A DNA stretch of 64,000 bases from assembly GCA_918807975.1 (NCBI GenBank), contig OU964922.1:9499501-9563500 (forward strand), given 5' to 3'. The notes below the pieces were generated by a model, which was not told where the DNA came from, did not search any database, and saw only the letters and a list, made by a program, of their open reading frames with translations. Position numbers and translations under genes: made by a program. Shown piece after piece: positions 46,501 to 55,818 of the stretch (within the stretch, counting starts at the first letter, position 1; every line of letters starts with the position of its first letter). This DNA is from Aplidium turbinatum (lineage: Eukaryota; Chordata; Ascidiacea; Aplousobranchia; Polyclinidae).

Positions 46501-49500
46501 CTGCCATTGAGCACGTTTTTCTTCAGCTTCTCGTTGTGCTTGTTTTTCTTCAGCTTCGCGCTGCGCCCGCTTCTCCTCTGCTTCGCGCTGCGCCCGCTTC
46601 TCCTCTGCTTCAGCTTCAAGTTGTGCTCGCTTTTCCTCAGCTTCAAGTTGTGCTCGCTTTTCCTCAGCTTCAAGTTGTGCTCGCTTTTCTTCAGCTTCAA
46701 GTTGTGCTCGCTTTTCTTCAGCTTCAAGTTCTGCTTTCCTTATTTCACGAGCAGCTCTTCTATCTTCTCTTTCGTCAGCTTCTGGCTGAGCTTTTTGGGC
46801 CATTATCTTGTGATACTCTTCCATCACAAACTGAGACTTTGTCACTCAGCCCCATTCGTTCAGCCATGCTCCATAAGTCTTCAATCATCTCATGTTTGAC
46901 GGTATCCGCCATTTTGACAGCTTGTTGTTAATTTATTATTCTTTCAATAAACCTTTCGGTATTGTTCGGTTTTTCTAATCCGTTTTTCGGTTTTTCCCGG
47001 ACAAGCCCCCAGAATGTCACGATTTCTTTCTATCTCTTACCAGGAAAAAGACTTGGAAAGGTTCAATGACGTAGTTTAATGGGTTAAACCGAAAAGCAGT
47101 CAATTAAATGTCGAATAATTCTACTAGTGAAATGATAATCTGACTTCTTGAAGAACTTTAACGAACGGCTTCTCAAATAACTCTAATTTCTGCATCAACT
47201 ACCAATCCACAACTCATAGCACAACTCTCATAACCAACTCAATAATAATCATCATAATAATAATCATAATTACACAAACTACACCACTATTTATATAGTT
47301 GGTTGTTCAGTCCAGTAACTTCGAGAAGGTAACGTAGTGTTGCATCACACGAACTCATCGTCGGTCACGTAGCATTTAAATGTAAACAACAGAAGTCTCT
47401 AGAATGTCACGTAGGGCCGAAGGTTGTAGAAAACACGTTACATAATACAGATTTCGTCATCAGAGGTTACATTAGGTCAATACCCGATAATAACACATCG
47501 CTCAAGAATTCCATAATGAAAACAGCACATTCTGTCAAGACGCAAAGCAGCCCGACGCGAGGCTTTGCACATTGATTGTGACATCACTAAAACAGCTACG
47601 TATTGGTTGTTTTATTTCCATTGTGATAAAAATTTAATTGACCGGCAAAAGCAGTGATAAACAGGCTGTGGCATGAATTAAAGGTACGATGCTGATGAGT
47701 CCAGCCCCATTAGCAAAGTAAGTGTCTATCGCTGTCAATTCTTGCTGCAATCGGCTTCTGAAAAACTGTATAGGCCTATGCCTTACTACAGTTTTCAAAT
47801 GGAAGAGTGTGTTTTAATGGAATTCATAGCGTTTATATGACTGATGATGTAAGGGAAGGCGGGGCAAGTTGTGCAACGGGGCAAGTTGTGCAAGTCCCCG
47901 TTTGAAAGGAAATAAATAGCGTAATGAATCTTTAACGCCATTATTATATTTTACCTAAAATGCCTTTGAAGCACGTGAATCGCAGTTATCAGTTTTTTGG
48001 GCAGGTTAGGCTTGATCAACGATATAAGGTGTTAAGGTCTTAGGATCTAAATTCGGATGCAAACGAAATTTTGATTTTTTGGATGCACAGTAGAACTAGT
48101 CAAACTTTAGCAGTAGGGGTCAGTAGACATATGATGTAGTTGTATTCTCGCAGGTAAAATTTTTTCGTACATTTGCTAGTTTTCTTGAAATTTTTTGTTC
48201 TTTAGAAAAAGTGTGAATGGGGCAAGTTGTGCAATTGATGACGGGGCAAGTTGTGCAACTGTTCCTGTAAACCGCCTTTGTTAATTTACAAATGTCCTAG
48301 CCTATTAACCATTATTGCATAGTTTCAAAGTCTTCCACGTGAATGAATGTAAAAAATGACTAGTGAATGAATGTAAAAATAGCTGATTTGTTAAATTGTC
48401 TGTACTTTTGCTGGCCGTAATATGTTGCTCAACTTGCCCCTAGTCAAAACGAACGATTGTTGTTGCTCAACTTACCCCATGGTGCTACACAGCTTGCCCC
48501 ATGGTGCTGCACAACTTGCCCCGGACAAATAATCCGGGGCAAGTTGTGCAATCGTTACTTAAACTTGAATACAGTGCAAAATAGTAAATAAAACCAACCA
48601 GCAGTTTTTGTCTAAAAACTTGGCTTATTAGCATGTTTTTAAGATGCAATACTTGAGTCTTCGAAAAAGTTAGTGAAATAAAAAAAATTAGATTTAAAAA
48701 AAATCTGCTCAACTTGCCCCGCCTTCCCCCTACGTAGTAGCCTAATTGGTAAAACTCTGCTTTTAGGTGTATTGGAATAATTTCAGCCCTTTATACATTA
48801 AAACTAAAACATAATTGCTTTCCAAATGAATTTTGTTACAACTTTATAAGCTCAAAATGCCATCCTCACTTCGTTAGACAGTGTGGTACCCGTGTTAACG
48901 ATTTCTTTTAAGAATTCAACCATATCCTCATATCGCTCTGATTGCTCTGCCCACGTAGCCAAGTCAAGTTTCTCCAGTCTGACAGGATTCGTTTCTTCGC
49001 TTGCTGCTAAAAGAAATATATGTTTGTAAAATTTTATTTTAAAATAAAGTTTATAAAAAGTTAGTTTATAAAGTTTATATAGATATTAGATAGTGTAGGT
49101 TAAAGTATTTGTCACAGTACGTTATACACCACTTCTAGAGATGGGCAAAATCACCAGTTTTAAATTGAATATGTTATTAAAACTACCAAGAATATGTGTT
49201 CTTGCAGATAAGATCACCAAAATAATGTAATCTTGAAGATTAGATCAAGATCACTTTTTGTGTACTTGAAAAATGTAGTTCCTGATAGTGATCCGGTTAA
49301 ATGTACGTATTGTTAACTCTTGCTTTTAATTTAGTGCTGGCCAAAAATGGAAGTTAGTGGCTTGATATGACCAATCGTTGCTGTGGTTTGAGTAGTATTG
49401 CAACGTCACACTCAAGCCTTAACCACTTCGGTTATGTGGCCTATACCCGGACTGGATATATGGGCAAATTTTGCATTGTCATGCAGTTGTACTGTATCTT

Positions 49501-51669
49501 TATCAATGGTTTTATACCACCAGTTTGGATGGAGGTCGGCACAAATGGTTGTCTTGATTGCGTCACTGCTTTTTTTCCATTCGCTGGATTTCCAAGTTTT
49601 TTTGTTTTTGTTTTGTAAAGCAAGTTAACCGTTTTCGAATTACGTCAACTAAAGTATCAACCCTGTGGCAGAACTCACATGGTTGGATGCCTGAGAGAAT
49701 GGGTAGATATTTTGTTGGAGCATGATGGAGACATCCAGCAGTTACTATCAGCAAGAGGTCGATAATGGTGCTGTCAATGAGGCGAATATGTGTACTATGA
49801 CCTCGCACGGGTGCACATTGCTCAGCGGTAAACAGCGGACATGTGCAAGGACTGATGTACACATGGTTTCAGTGATAACTTAGGCAATATGCTAACTTTC
49901 ATGCTCCAACAACAAAAAATGACACATTATTGCATGCGGTACGATATATTAATAGCAACATTGATGTTGTTAGGTAGAAAGTTTGAGGAGAAAATTCTGT
50001 TTTTGGAGATTAATGAAGTTTGGAAGAAAGTTAACAAAAGGAGTTATATTGTTGCAGAATTTTACGTAGGCTACGATATGTGAGGGGTTATTAAAACATG
50101 ATCAAACATGAAAGCCACAACGTATAGAAACTACACTTGCTTAGCAAACATTTCGAAAACAAAACTGTTTTCATAGCCAGTATTATAAATTTAAAATATA
50201 TATTCCAAATTGAATTAAAAAGAATTGAAATAAATTAGGTTGGCAGCATTAAATTGAATTATTGCACTGAATTTGATGCTATTGAACCGAAAACTAATTA
50301 AAAAATCTTCAGCAAATGTTAAAAAAACTGAAATTTTTTCATAATATGTTATAGCGCTAAAGATGACAAAATGCAGTTTTTAAATCGTTTGCTGAACATT
50401 TACTATTTCGTTTTATTTTCTATTCCACAACATCCTTGCCAAATATTATCACCCAGTGGCGTAGCCAAGGGGGGGGTTTTGGGCGTTACAACCCCCCCCC
50501 CCCTTTGGCACGCATGTGACGTCACGATATTGAGAATGATGCTTTCAGTCTCTATGTCTCTAAAACAAAGTTTGCCTAAATTTAAACGAAACTGCATTAA
50601 AAAAGCGAGTTTTGCCAATACCAAACATTCAAATAACTCAGCCAAGAATTAGCAACAGGAAAACTTAGAAACTTAGCTTTATTTCCGAAAAATGCCCAAG
50701 AAAACATCATCTTATCCTTTTGTCATGCCACCGGACAGCACCATTTTACAGTAATATTTATACCCACATTTTTGTTGAAAATGCTGTCAGAATGCACCAA
50801 ATTCAAAGTAATTTTTCAAAATTTTCTGGGGCAGGCCCCCCAGACCCCCCGCCGCTGGGTGTCGCCTTTGGCGAAAACGCCGTCGGGCTTCGCCCGCCGG
50901 CCGTCAAGCCCCCCCCCCCCCTTTCAAAATTCCTGGCTACGCTACTGTTATCACCAAAAAGATAAAAAAAATAAACTACTCTGCTATTAGATCCACTTTC
51001 TTTTTCGGTCACAGCGGAAAACCATAATATCTTCGTGGGAAAGTTGCAACATAAAATTCCCAAATCCTTTCGTCTGTATGCGATGACTCCGAAAAAATAC
51101 TCTTCTGAAAACGTCTTTTCACAAATTGTATTTCACAAAAAAATAGCCACAGGCTGTCGAAAAGAGCCGCAACGCGGTACCCACTAAAACTTGTCACCAC
51201 AATACAGATTACTGAAGATAAACGACAGAAATTTTGTCTAGTTGGTAAGCACAAGCAAAACAGTTTTAATATTCGACCAACCTTTCTAACGACAATAATA
51301 ATTCTAATGTCTAAAATGAGAGAATTGATTGCGATATTTCAAATGCACGTAACCAGCTTCTGTGACGTAGCCTAATAGTCCATATGCATTGTTATGCAAT
51401 TTCACAGGTGTTCAAAAGAATTGTGCAATGTTTTACAGGTGTTACAAAGGGATTATAAAATCTCTGCTCATTTTTTAGCAATATTCCGTGACGTAAGACG
51501 CCAGGTTAAGTGGACCTTAACGGTTTTATGTGACGCTTGATTTGGGGAACGATTGTCTATAACACTATTATAGAGAAACAGAGACTTGCTTCAACAGAAA
51601 GCTAACTTAACATTGAGGGGAAATGCCGGTAGCTTACTTACTTTTCTTTGGTGGTTCGTTTTCATCCAT
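31575..51669 (-). CDS. 14-3-3 protein, seven exons, 259 aa, complete
   Basis: Exons: 51669-51642, 49006-48870, 35241-35071, 34645-34516, 33662-33499, 33228-33127, 31622-31575; all GT/AG (the exon 4 donor GTGCGA is weak), phases fit, 780 nt. Phosphopeptide-groove residues are present: K65, R72 (KNLVGARRS), K134, R141 and Y142 ([13 protein letters not shown]), N189 (ALNFSVF), N242 and W246 (LLRDNLTLW). The acidic C-tail is [12 protein letters not shown]. 14-3-3 dimers bind phosphoserine/threonine motifs in the cytoplasm and regulate many signalling proteins. The protein is more diverged than typical family members (for example [17 protein letters not shown] in helix 2), with DYHRY as in the epsilon class; paralogue not assigned. 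Exon 2 has tandem acceptors (TTAGCAG) that would add or drop one Ala. In E1 an AG lies 2 nt before the ATG. The 13.6-kb second intron is filled with repeats. Confidence 0.95.
31911..32178 (-). mobile_element. Retrozyme-like copy 2, 15-bp target duplication
   Basis: GTAACACAATTTGTT is repeated at 31911-31925 and 32164-32178. Between them (31926-32163) lie a longer piece and a short inverted piece of the same monomer as the array at 5642-6983, again head to head. Viewed on the minus strand both outer ends match those of the first array (GTGAA-AAGAGGGGCG start, GGCTGCCGAGA end). The hammerhead remnant lacks the CTGATGA segment, so it is not a ribozyme now. It lies in the last intron of the 14-3-3 gene. 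Confidence 0.8.
33362..33457. repeat. 36-bp minisatellite, about 2.6 copies
   Basis: The unit contains TTGAACATTGTATTCGTTGT and GATTTCATTGTATTC. It lies in the 14-3-3 intron between exons 5 and 6. Confidence 0.85.
34395..34482. mobile_element. hAT right-end remnant
   Basis: GAGGGCCACATATTATT ... CTCGCGGGCCACTTTTGCAC and ACCCCTGA are the right-end sequence of a hAT (compare 59580-59612). The left end is not visible. Confidence 0.5.
35242..36144. other. 14-3-3 intron 2, proximal part
   Basis: No element or gene recognised; AT-rich DNA. Confidence 0.4.
36145..37058. mobile_element. Tigger-like non-autonomous element
   Basis: TIRs CAGTAGAACTCGGTTAATCC and GGATTAACCGAGTTCTAGTG with TA on both sides (36143-36144, 37059-37060). 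AATCCGGATCTTCGCC-type words repeat near both ends. The terminus resembles vertebrate Tigger ends. I see no transposase motif inside. Confidence 0.8.
37590..38130 (+). mobile_element. LINE C-terminal remnant (CR1/L2-like)
   Basis: The end of the polymerase ORF is readable with breaks: a VTIDNKL-like start, a [20 protein letters not shown] stretch and [18 protein letters not shown]. These are the LGV-D, VR-TG and NTR motifs of CR1/L2-type LINE C-termini. Stops and frame shifts are present. No 5' part. Confidence 0.7.
38505..38665 (-). mobile_element. SINE family A, head part
   Basis: On the minus strand GAGCCGAGTGGTAAGAACG (A box) and GTGGGTTCGACACCGC (B box) are 59 nt apart, then GCAGCTGTGTCTCCG joins the family body. 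The A-to-B spacing and long extra arm recall a leucine or serine tRNA ancestor. Confidence 0.7.
39545..39870 (-). mobile_element. LINE C-terminal remnant (RTE/BovB-like)
   Basis: Minus frames give [40 protein letters not shown] and [20 protein letters not shown], the KRKL-YFGH and GRPR--W motifs at the end of many RTE-like LINE ORFs. It is frame-broken. Confidence 0.65.
39878..40553 (-). mobile_element. LINE 3' end with open C-terminal ORF (CR1/L2-like)
   Basis: Minus-strand ORF 40553-40236 (105 aa) reads [20 protein letters not shown] and ends [15 protein letters not shown]..., the C-terminus of a CR1/L2-type polymerase, uninterrupted. The 3' UTR ends in (ATTG)n at 39878-39898, a microsatellite tail typical of such LINEs. 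It is 5'-truncated at about 40553. Confidence 0.75.
40681..40780 (-). mobile_element. SINE family A, 3' part
   Basis: GTATCCAGGCTTACTCC, AGTTGAAGATTTAGATTAAG and AAGACACAGCC match the 3' half of the family; the tRNA head is missing. Confidence 0.65.
40870..41840 (-). mobile_element. LINE reverse-transcriptase remnant (RTE/BovB-like)
   Basis: Minus frames: [20 protein letters not shown] and [20 protein letters not shown] (catalytic box, GDD where YADD is usual), [20 protein letters not shown] (-YLGS box), a GC-T-TLEK motif and [20 protein letters not shown] near 41100. Several breaks. It ends next to the SINE at 40681. Confidence 0.75.
42110..42824. repeat. Long inverted repeat (foldback), arms ~255 bp
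   Basis: 42110-42364 and 42564-42824 are inverted copies with scattered differences (for example GAACACGGCCAAATATGTTG against its reverse at about 42790-42812), separated by about 200 bp. No ORF or target duplication recognised. Could be a foldback transposon or an inverted tandem insertion of one repeat. In 14-3-3 intron 2. Confidence 0.75.
43225..43736. mobile_element. hAT-type MITE
   Basis: Left CAGAGGTCACCAAACTACGG, right GTTTGGTGACCCCTG, and a perfect 8-bp duplication CATTAGAC (43217-43224, 43737-43744). CGGGCCGG/CGGCCCG words lie near both ends. No transposase. Confidence 0.9.
44066..47583 (-). mobile_element. LTR retroelement (gypsy-like), young, incomplete
   Basis: Both LTRs are 569 bp (44066-44634 and 47015-47583), start TGTCACGATTTC on the plus strand and end TTGATTGTGACA. 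A 5-bp duplication TCACT flanks the element (44061-44065, 47584-47588). The LTRs differ at only about three places that I noticed, so the insertion is recent. On the coding (minus) strand the primer site right after the 5' LTR reads TGGGGGCTTGTCCGGGA, like a proline-tRNA site. A polypurine tract AAGGGGGGG precedes the 3' LTR, and each LTR has a TATATAAATA box. The inside carries one gag/protease ORF. I see no reverse transcriptase or integrase region, so by itself it is non-autonomous. In 14-3-3 intron 2. Confidence 0.9.
44752..46845 (-). CDS. Gag/protease ORF with CNBP-like zinc-knuckle array (element gene)
   Basis: 697 aa, part of the LTR element above. Order of parts: a Glu/Lys-rich repeat region (about 20-150, tandem EEKRAQLEA-type units), a retrotransposon-gag/SCAN-like capsid region (about 175-320), two CCHC knuckles ([14 protein letters not shown] and [14 protein letters not shown]), a retropepsin-like region ([11 protein letters not shown] ... 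DLIIGNV), then five more CCHC knuckles spaced by Arg-rich linkers. The last five resemble the cellular nucleic-acid-binding protein CNBP. Gag and protease in one frame is usual for gypsy-like elements; knuckles after the protease are not. The ORF is open throughout. Family assignment to gypsy is by gag type and is moderate. Confidence 0.85.
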   Translation of the reverse strand: MTKSQFVMEEYHKIMAQKAQPEADEREDRRAAREIRKAELEAEEKRAQLEAEEKRAQLEAEEKRAQLEAEEKRAQLEAEAEEKRAQREAEEKRAQREAEEKQAQREAEEKRAQWQYEAEAEERRAQYELEKLKLELERQKLDIGERSNSTNDNARDVIVAQVRRPDLPSFVEEKDELDSYLLRFERYATIAKLEKSTWATQLSMLLSGQALDVYSRLSQEEAMNYDRLKLALLKRYNFTEHGYRQRFREAKPERHESPGQFIERLRNLLLKWFELSGAEQSLDGLANLIVKEQFTDSCSKYVSVYLMERSPKNLEEIASVAEQYLVAHDEKLSTEETLSCDNDEEQTNNFKGGAVPREVRCFNCNGLGHKSVNCRRKTNRNHQESRKWCNRCNRQGHEAKECKDKSFSLSNQSGKDKPTDVYRCGCALMIPEPTLGEERPDEDVCGKIIPEDYLPVVDGRVGNKKVKVLRDSGSTGIIVRRDLVKDSQLTGKTGIVMSINNTSIQGPLARIYIETPYCSGTVKALCLQNSLVDLIIGNVIERDSEVTCYSCGKNGHFARDCSADNQQRSHDDGYNERDEPRRRGRRRPFGVCYRCGRRGHFARECVADGGHSENRRCRDNHCYRCGEIGHIARSCPFDEKACYNCHKEGHLTKDCPERRCFRCRKMGHLARRCTEDIEDVENFHSKRDYCFDKSYRW
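47640..47772 (+). mobile_element. Retrozyme-like fragment, copy 3, dead hammerhead
   Basis: Matches the end of the monomer (GGTACGATGCTGATGAG ... CTATCGCTGTCAATTCTTGC ... TCGGCTTCTG). CTGATGA is kept at 47692-47698, but stem II and the GAAA box are altered. The oldest of the three copies; in 14-3-3 intron 2. Confidence 0.65.
47852..48730. mobile_element. pogo/Tigger-like non-autonomous element
   Basis: TIRs begin AGGGAAGGCGGGGCAAGTTG and end CAACTTGCCCCGCCTTCCCC; TA on both sides (47850-47851, 48731-48732). The word GGGGCAAGTTGTGCAA or its reverse recurs at least eight times near the two ends. No ORF. Confidence 0.8.
49560..49860 (-). mobile_element. LINE reverse-transcriptase fragment
   Basis: The minus frame reads [40 protein letters not shown] and [20 protein letters not shown]: the AEYCAPVW / LRIVTGCL-PTP--LPILSGI-P region of a non-LTR polymerase. 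Same lineage as 61800-62770. Fragment only, in 14-3-3 intron 1. Confidence 0.75.
50454..50947. mobile_element. hAT-type MITE, copy 1
   Basis: Starts CAGTGGCGTAGCCAAGGGGG, ends CCTGGCTACGCTACTG, perfect 8-bp duplication TTATCACC (50446-50453, 50948-50955). Its interior is homologous to 54717-55137 in the opposite orientation. In 14-3-3 intron 1. Confidence 0.9.
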
Positions 51670-52905
51670 GCCTGAATTTTTAAAAGTGATATAAATGAAG
51701 TAGGCTACTTGAAACAAATAAATAATAATAACTATAAATCGACGTCGTTAAAGTGCCCCTGACAGGTTGGATCCAAGTATAGTAACTTTTTAAAGCATTT
51801 TCTAGCGCAGAATTACACTTAGCGAACTTTTTAATCTTAACCTCGTAGCTCGACTGGTTAGGGCGTAAGTTAATCAAACGACTGCTCCGCAGCGCCACCA
51901 CAGGCGAAACTCCATATTTCACTGCTCTGGGACGACTTTAGTGGAATTACGTCATCCTAAGTGGACGTCGTTAGCAACGGATGAAACAAACGCTTCCTAG
52001 ATGTAATTGGTGGATCACAGTTTGGTCGGAGTTGGTACAAGCGGTTGCTTTTTTCGAAGATTTATTGTTTTTTGCAGTTTAATAAAACTGTACTGGATAC
52101 GTTCCTACAAAACCTAAAATATACTTGAAATGAAAAATGAAGAAATCGTACGAATCATCATTCATATTTAATTCATCATCACTATTCAAAAATAAATAAA
52201 AGTTTTCTCTCTCTCTCTCATAATGTGCCTTCAGTTGGCCATTGAAATCCTGTGTAACGGCCATCTGGATCTGGAAAATTGTTTCGGATTCGCCAAACAA
52301 TACATGATGGCATCACAATCCGATTGTTGCTTCCGACAGCATCACCTTGTAGTATACACTCCAACACATGCCTGTAGGCATTTTTACTTGAGTGGTATTA
52401 ACAAAATCATTTTCAGTGAAGTGAACATACACGACTAGTTTTGTATGGCCCATCCCACTTTCGAACACTTGAAGAAAACTTTGACCATTTTCTTCTCAGT
52501 ACCTTGTTTTGTGGGAAAAGAAAGCACACGGTCTTTGTCACTGACAATGTCACATAAACAGCAATTTGTAGGCATTGCCTCAACCATAAATTAAAGGTAC
52601 TGTTTGTGAGATACTGTTGTTACACTGCAAATGGCTATAGCCAGATTAGGACAAATAAAAAAGTATGAAAATTGTAGCCCTATGAAACTGCAATTTCAAT
52701 TGAATTGAGATGCTGTTTGATAAAAGTAAACTCAACCTATTTGATCGAAACCTGATAGTAATAATAAGTTCACTTTTTCATTTCGGTAATTCTTAATTTG
52801 CACATGCTTTAGTAGACCAACAGAGCCCCACACATTCACGTTTTGTAATAGCCGTACCATACTTTACCAAGTCATCACAAAGAAAGAATGTATCCTTCCC
52901 GCTTA
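51670..52905. other. Between the two 14-3-3 first exons
   Basis: Upstream of the first exon at 51642-51669. ATTACGTCAT (about 51951-51960) and GGACGTCGTTAGCAACGG may be promoter elements; no further exon recognised. Confidence 0.35.
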
Positions 52906-52919
52906 CTGTGACGTCACAG
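52906..52919. promoter_or_regulatory. CRE-like palindrome CTGTGACGTCACAG
   Basis: A perfect 14-bp palindrome with the full CREB/ATF core TGACGTCA, between the two alternative first exons of the 14-3-3 gene, about 1.2 kb upstream of the one at 51669. A role in 14-3-3 transcription is inference. Confidence 0.4.
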
Positions 52920-53255
52920 CGGTGTTGCCGTTTTTATTTTCGCAATTGAATGAGTGCGAGATTCGCCGATGTCAACGAAAGTTTGCAAGCGTGTAACTTA
53001 CTAGCCTGTTGATATTTTTTACGATTTGCTGGTCAGGGAAGTTTGTTAGTGTCATCTTTTTGGTATCTTAGGTAAATTTAGCGAATTTATTTACCTGTCA
53101 GAGGCACTTTAATACTAATTGTTTCGAATAATATCACAAGGATAAAAAGAGCCTACTTTTCTATCAGATTTACTTTGTAACCTTAGAGAATCAAAGGTTT
53201 GCTTTAACAGAAATGGCAGCTTAAGGTTGAGCATACATGCCGGTAGCTTACTTAC

Positions 53256-53295
53256 TTTTCATTATTTGTTCGTTTTCATCCATATCCATATCCAT
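53256..53295 (-). CDS. Duplicated alternative first exon of the 14-3-3 gene
   Basis: Encodes MDMDMDENEQIMK plus one base and ends at the same donor (AAAA|GTAAGTAAGCTACC) and phase as the first exon at 51642-51669 (MDENEPPKK). Similarity extends into both flanks (TGCCGGTAGCTTACTTAC; ACGTCGTTA), so a stretch of roughly 150-200 bp was duplicated. Spliced to 49006 it would give a 263-aa isoform. In this copy the AG just before the ATG (TTCAG|GC in the other exon) is changed to TTCAAA, so it may rely on its own promoter or be dead. Confidence 0.6.
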
Positions 53296-53470
53296 ATTTG
53301 AATTTGTAGAAGTGACACAAATGAATTACGTGAAACAATTAGAAAATATTTGCTGTAGTCTACGTCGTTAATTGTTTATCTCACTATCTATCACGATTTG
53401 CAACCAGCCTGTGGAAAGATAGTTATTAGTTATCACTTTAGAAACTAGGTAGACGTAGGCTGGTATAGTA

Positions 53471-54472
53471 GGGGAGACCGGGGAGATCTGTTACAAGGGA
53501 GGGTTGTTACAATCCTTTTAACTTTTAAATTAGTTCACATCAACCGCTGGAATTAAGTTGTTTTTTTCAGGTTTTTAGTTTCCATGTGCAAACGAAGCTT
53601 CAGCCGTTTTGAAGGCTGCAGTAGAAAATTATTGATGAAAAACTGTTTTAGGGTATGAAAAGTAAATTTTTGCTTTGTCAAAGAAAATGTTATTGCTACA
53701 AAACTATGAGTGATATTTAACTGGCTTCAAAGTTAAATCAGACTTGAAGTGCAATACCTTTGATCCATTATAAATATTTTAAAGCTGAGTATCACATGTT
53801 TGACATATGTTGATCTTATTCAGCCAACTACTATTGGGGTGAGTTGTTACACAGTGTAATGCTTGCTCATCCCAACTGGAAAAAGTGCTTAATTTGGTAC
53901 TCAAATAACAAATTTTGTATTATTTAGAATAGTTGATTACATTTTTAAGTTCTACTAATATCTGTTGTTGCTGTATCTGTGCCTAAACATGCCAAAAACT
54001 AATAAAGGGTGCCTTATTGAGGCCAAATACCATAAATGGTTGGATGGAGAGCATGCGTTTGCAATCCTGGTGACAATGCATAGTCAATAATGATGTTATT
54101 TGTTTGTTCATGATTTTTTCTATTAAATTTGGATGTTCAATAAATTCAAGAATGCTGTGTCAACGTACTCCATCAGTTTGAAGTATTTTAGTAAGAAAAA
54201 TTAGTTCATAGAACAGCCTATTTGAAATTGTAACATTTCACCCCATCTGTATAACAAGTCACCCCGATACTGGGGTGACTTGTTACAACTGACTCATTGA
54301 TATATTAATGCAAATATTTTCCTGCAAACATAACTTTGTTAAATTTTGATGTTGTATTTATAACAACTGGTGATGTGGCAAGATTACATAAAATTTTCAG
54401 CAACTTTGTGCAAATATTGAAAGAGAAATCTTGGATTTTCTGAAAATTGTAACAACCCTCCCCGGTCTCCCC
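53471..54472. mobile_element. pogo/Tigger-like non-autonomous element
   Basis: TIRs GGGGAGACCGGGGAG and CTCCCCGGTCTCCCC, TA at 53469-53470 and 54473-54474. GTTACAA/TTGTAAC words with a GGGGTGA prefix recur inside. No ORF. Confidence 0.8.
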
Positions 54473-54716
54473 TACTTACTGGGACTAATCGTTTCGGGAT
54501 CAGTCGTTTTTCCAGTGGGACACTAGCATTTTTTTGAATCGTGATGAACGTAAATGACTGAAATTTTGCGTGTGGAACCGAGAGACTGGTCAATGTTGCT
54601 CAGCGTAGTTTGATGGCAAAATTTTATAGTTCAAAACTGACATCAAAAAGAGTTTTTTTTTTCACTTATCGAAGTAAACAAGAGTGGTTAGATTTCTTTT
54701 GTATTGTTGGTTCAAA

Positions 54717-55137
54717 CAGTAGCGTAGCCAGGAATTTTGAAAGGGGAGTGTTTTGATCACCCAACGGCGGGGGGTCTCCCCCAGAAAATTTTGAAAAATT
54801 ACTTTGAATTTGGTGCATTCTGAGAGCATTTTCAACAAAAATGTGGGTATGAATATTCCTGTAAAATGGTGCTGTCCGGTAGCATAGCAAAAGGATAAAA
54901 TCATGTTATCTTCGGCATTTTTCGGAAAAAAAGCTAAGTCTCTGTGTTTTCTTGTTGCTAATTCCTGGCTGAGATATTTGAATGTTTGGTATTGGCAAAA
55001 CTCGCTTTTTTAATGCAATTTTGTTTAAAATTAGGCAATTTTTTTTAGACTGAAAGCATCATTCTCAATATCGTGACGTCACACGCGTGCCAAAGGGGGG
55101 GTTGTCATCCCCAAAACCCCCCTTGGCTACGCCACTG
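54717..55137. mobile_element. hAT-type MITE, copy 2
   Basis: Starts CAGTAGCGTAGCCAGGAATT, ends CCTTGGCTACGCCACTG, perfect 8-bp duplication GGTTCAAA (54709-54716, 55138-55145). Reverse orientation relative to 50454-50947. Confidence 0.9.
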
Positions 55138-55818
55138 GGTTCAAAAGTAACTTTGTAGGAATTCAATTTTATTTTTTGCTGGTGGCGCAAACATGTAACA
55201 GGAAGTAGTTTTTAGATTGAGTTAATCCTTATACTTGCACTTCCATTAAGCAAAAACTGCAATTTTTTTTTCAAGTTTTAGACTGAGAGGCAAAAACATT
55301 TCAAAATGGGGTTCAGGCACCAGTGGGACATTTTGTTCTAGGACCTGTGGGACAGTATAAACGTATGCATATACAACATATATAATACAATATGATAGTG
55401 TTGACAAATCCTTCTCTTCAAATGAGTCATGGGACATTTAAACAGCTTCATTGTGTATTTTGTTTTGTTTTCAGTAGTGTTTGTTTTGCAAATTTGACAG
55501 TTTTACTGAGTCAATCCATTCAAATTATTTATTTCAACATTTCTTTGATATAAAGTGTTGCAACAATGCTTTGTAATACACAAGTATATGCATGAAAGCA
55601 ATGTAAAGTTTCTGTTTTTTTATTATTTGCAACTAGTTTCTTGTTGCATTAAATGCATTTCTCAAGTGTCCCACTGCACCTTTAGGTTAGGCACGAGTGG
55701 GACACTTTACTGCGGCATTTAAAACTTAAAAATAAACATCAAAACATTAAAAAAATTTGTTGAAATGTTTTGAAGATGTGATTAAAAATGCAACTTTATA
55801 AAAAAAATGTGGTTTGGT
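55138..55818. other. Stretch with repeated GTGGGACA words
   Basis: CAGTGGGAC-type words occur at about 54518, 55320, 55346, 55669, 55700 and 57262 in both directions. This is the pattern of subterminal repeats of a worn TIR element, here interrupted by two hAT insertions; its ends could not be defined. Confidence 0.35.

Noticed and set aside
46449-46931. Plus-strand Phe/Leu-rich ORFs and a Lys/Ser-rich minus ORF
   Set aside because: Shadow frames of the tandem Glu/Lys-rich repeat in the LTR element's ORF.
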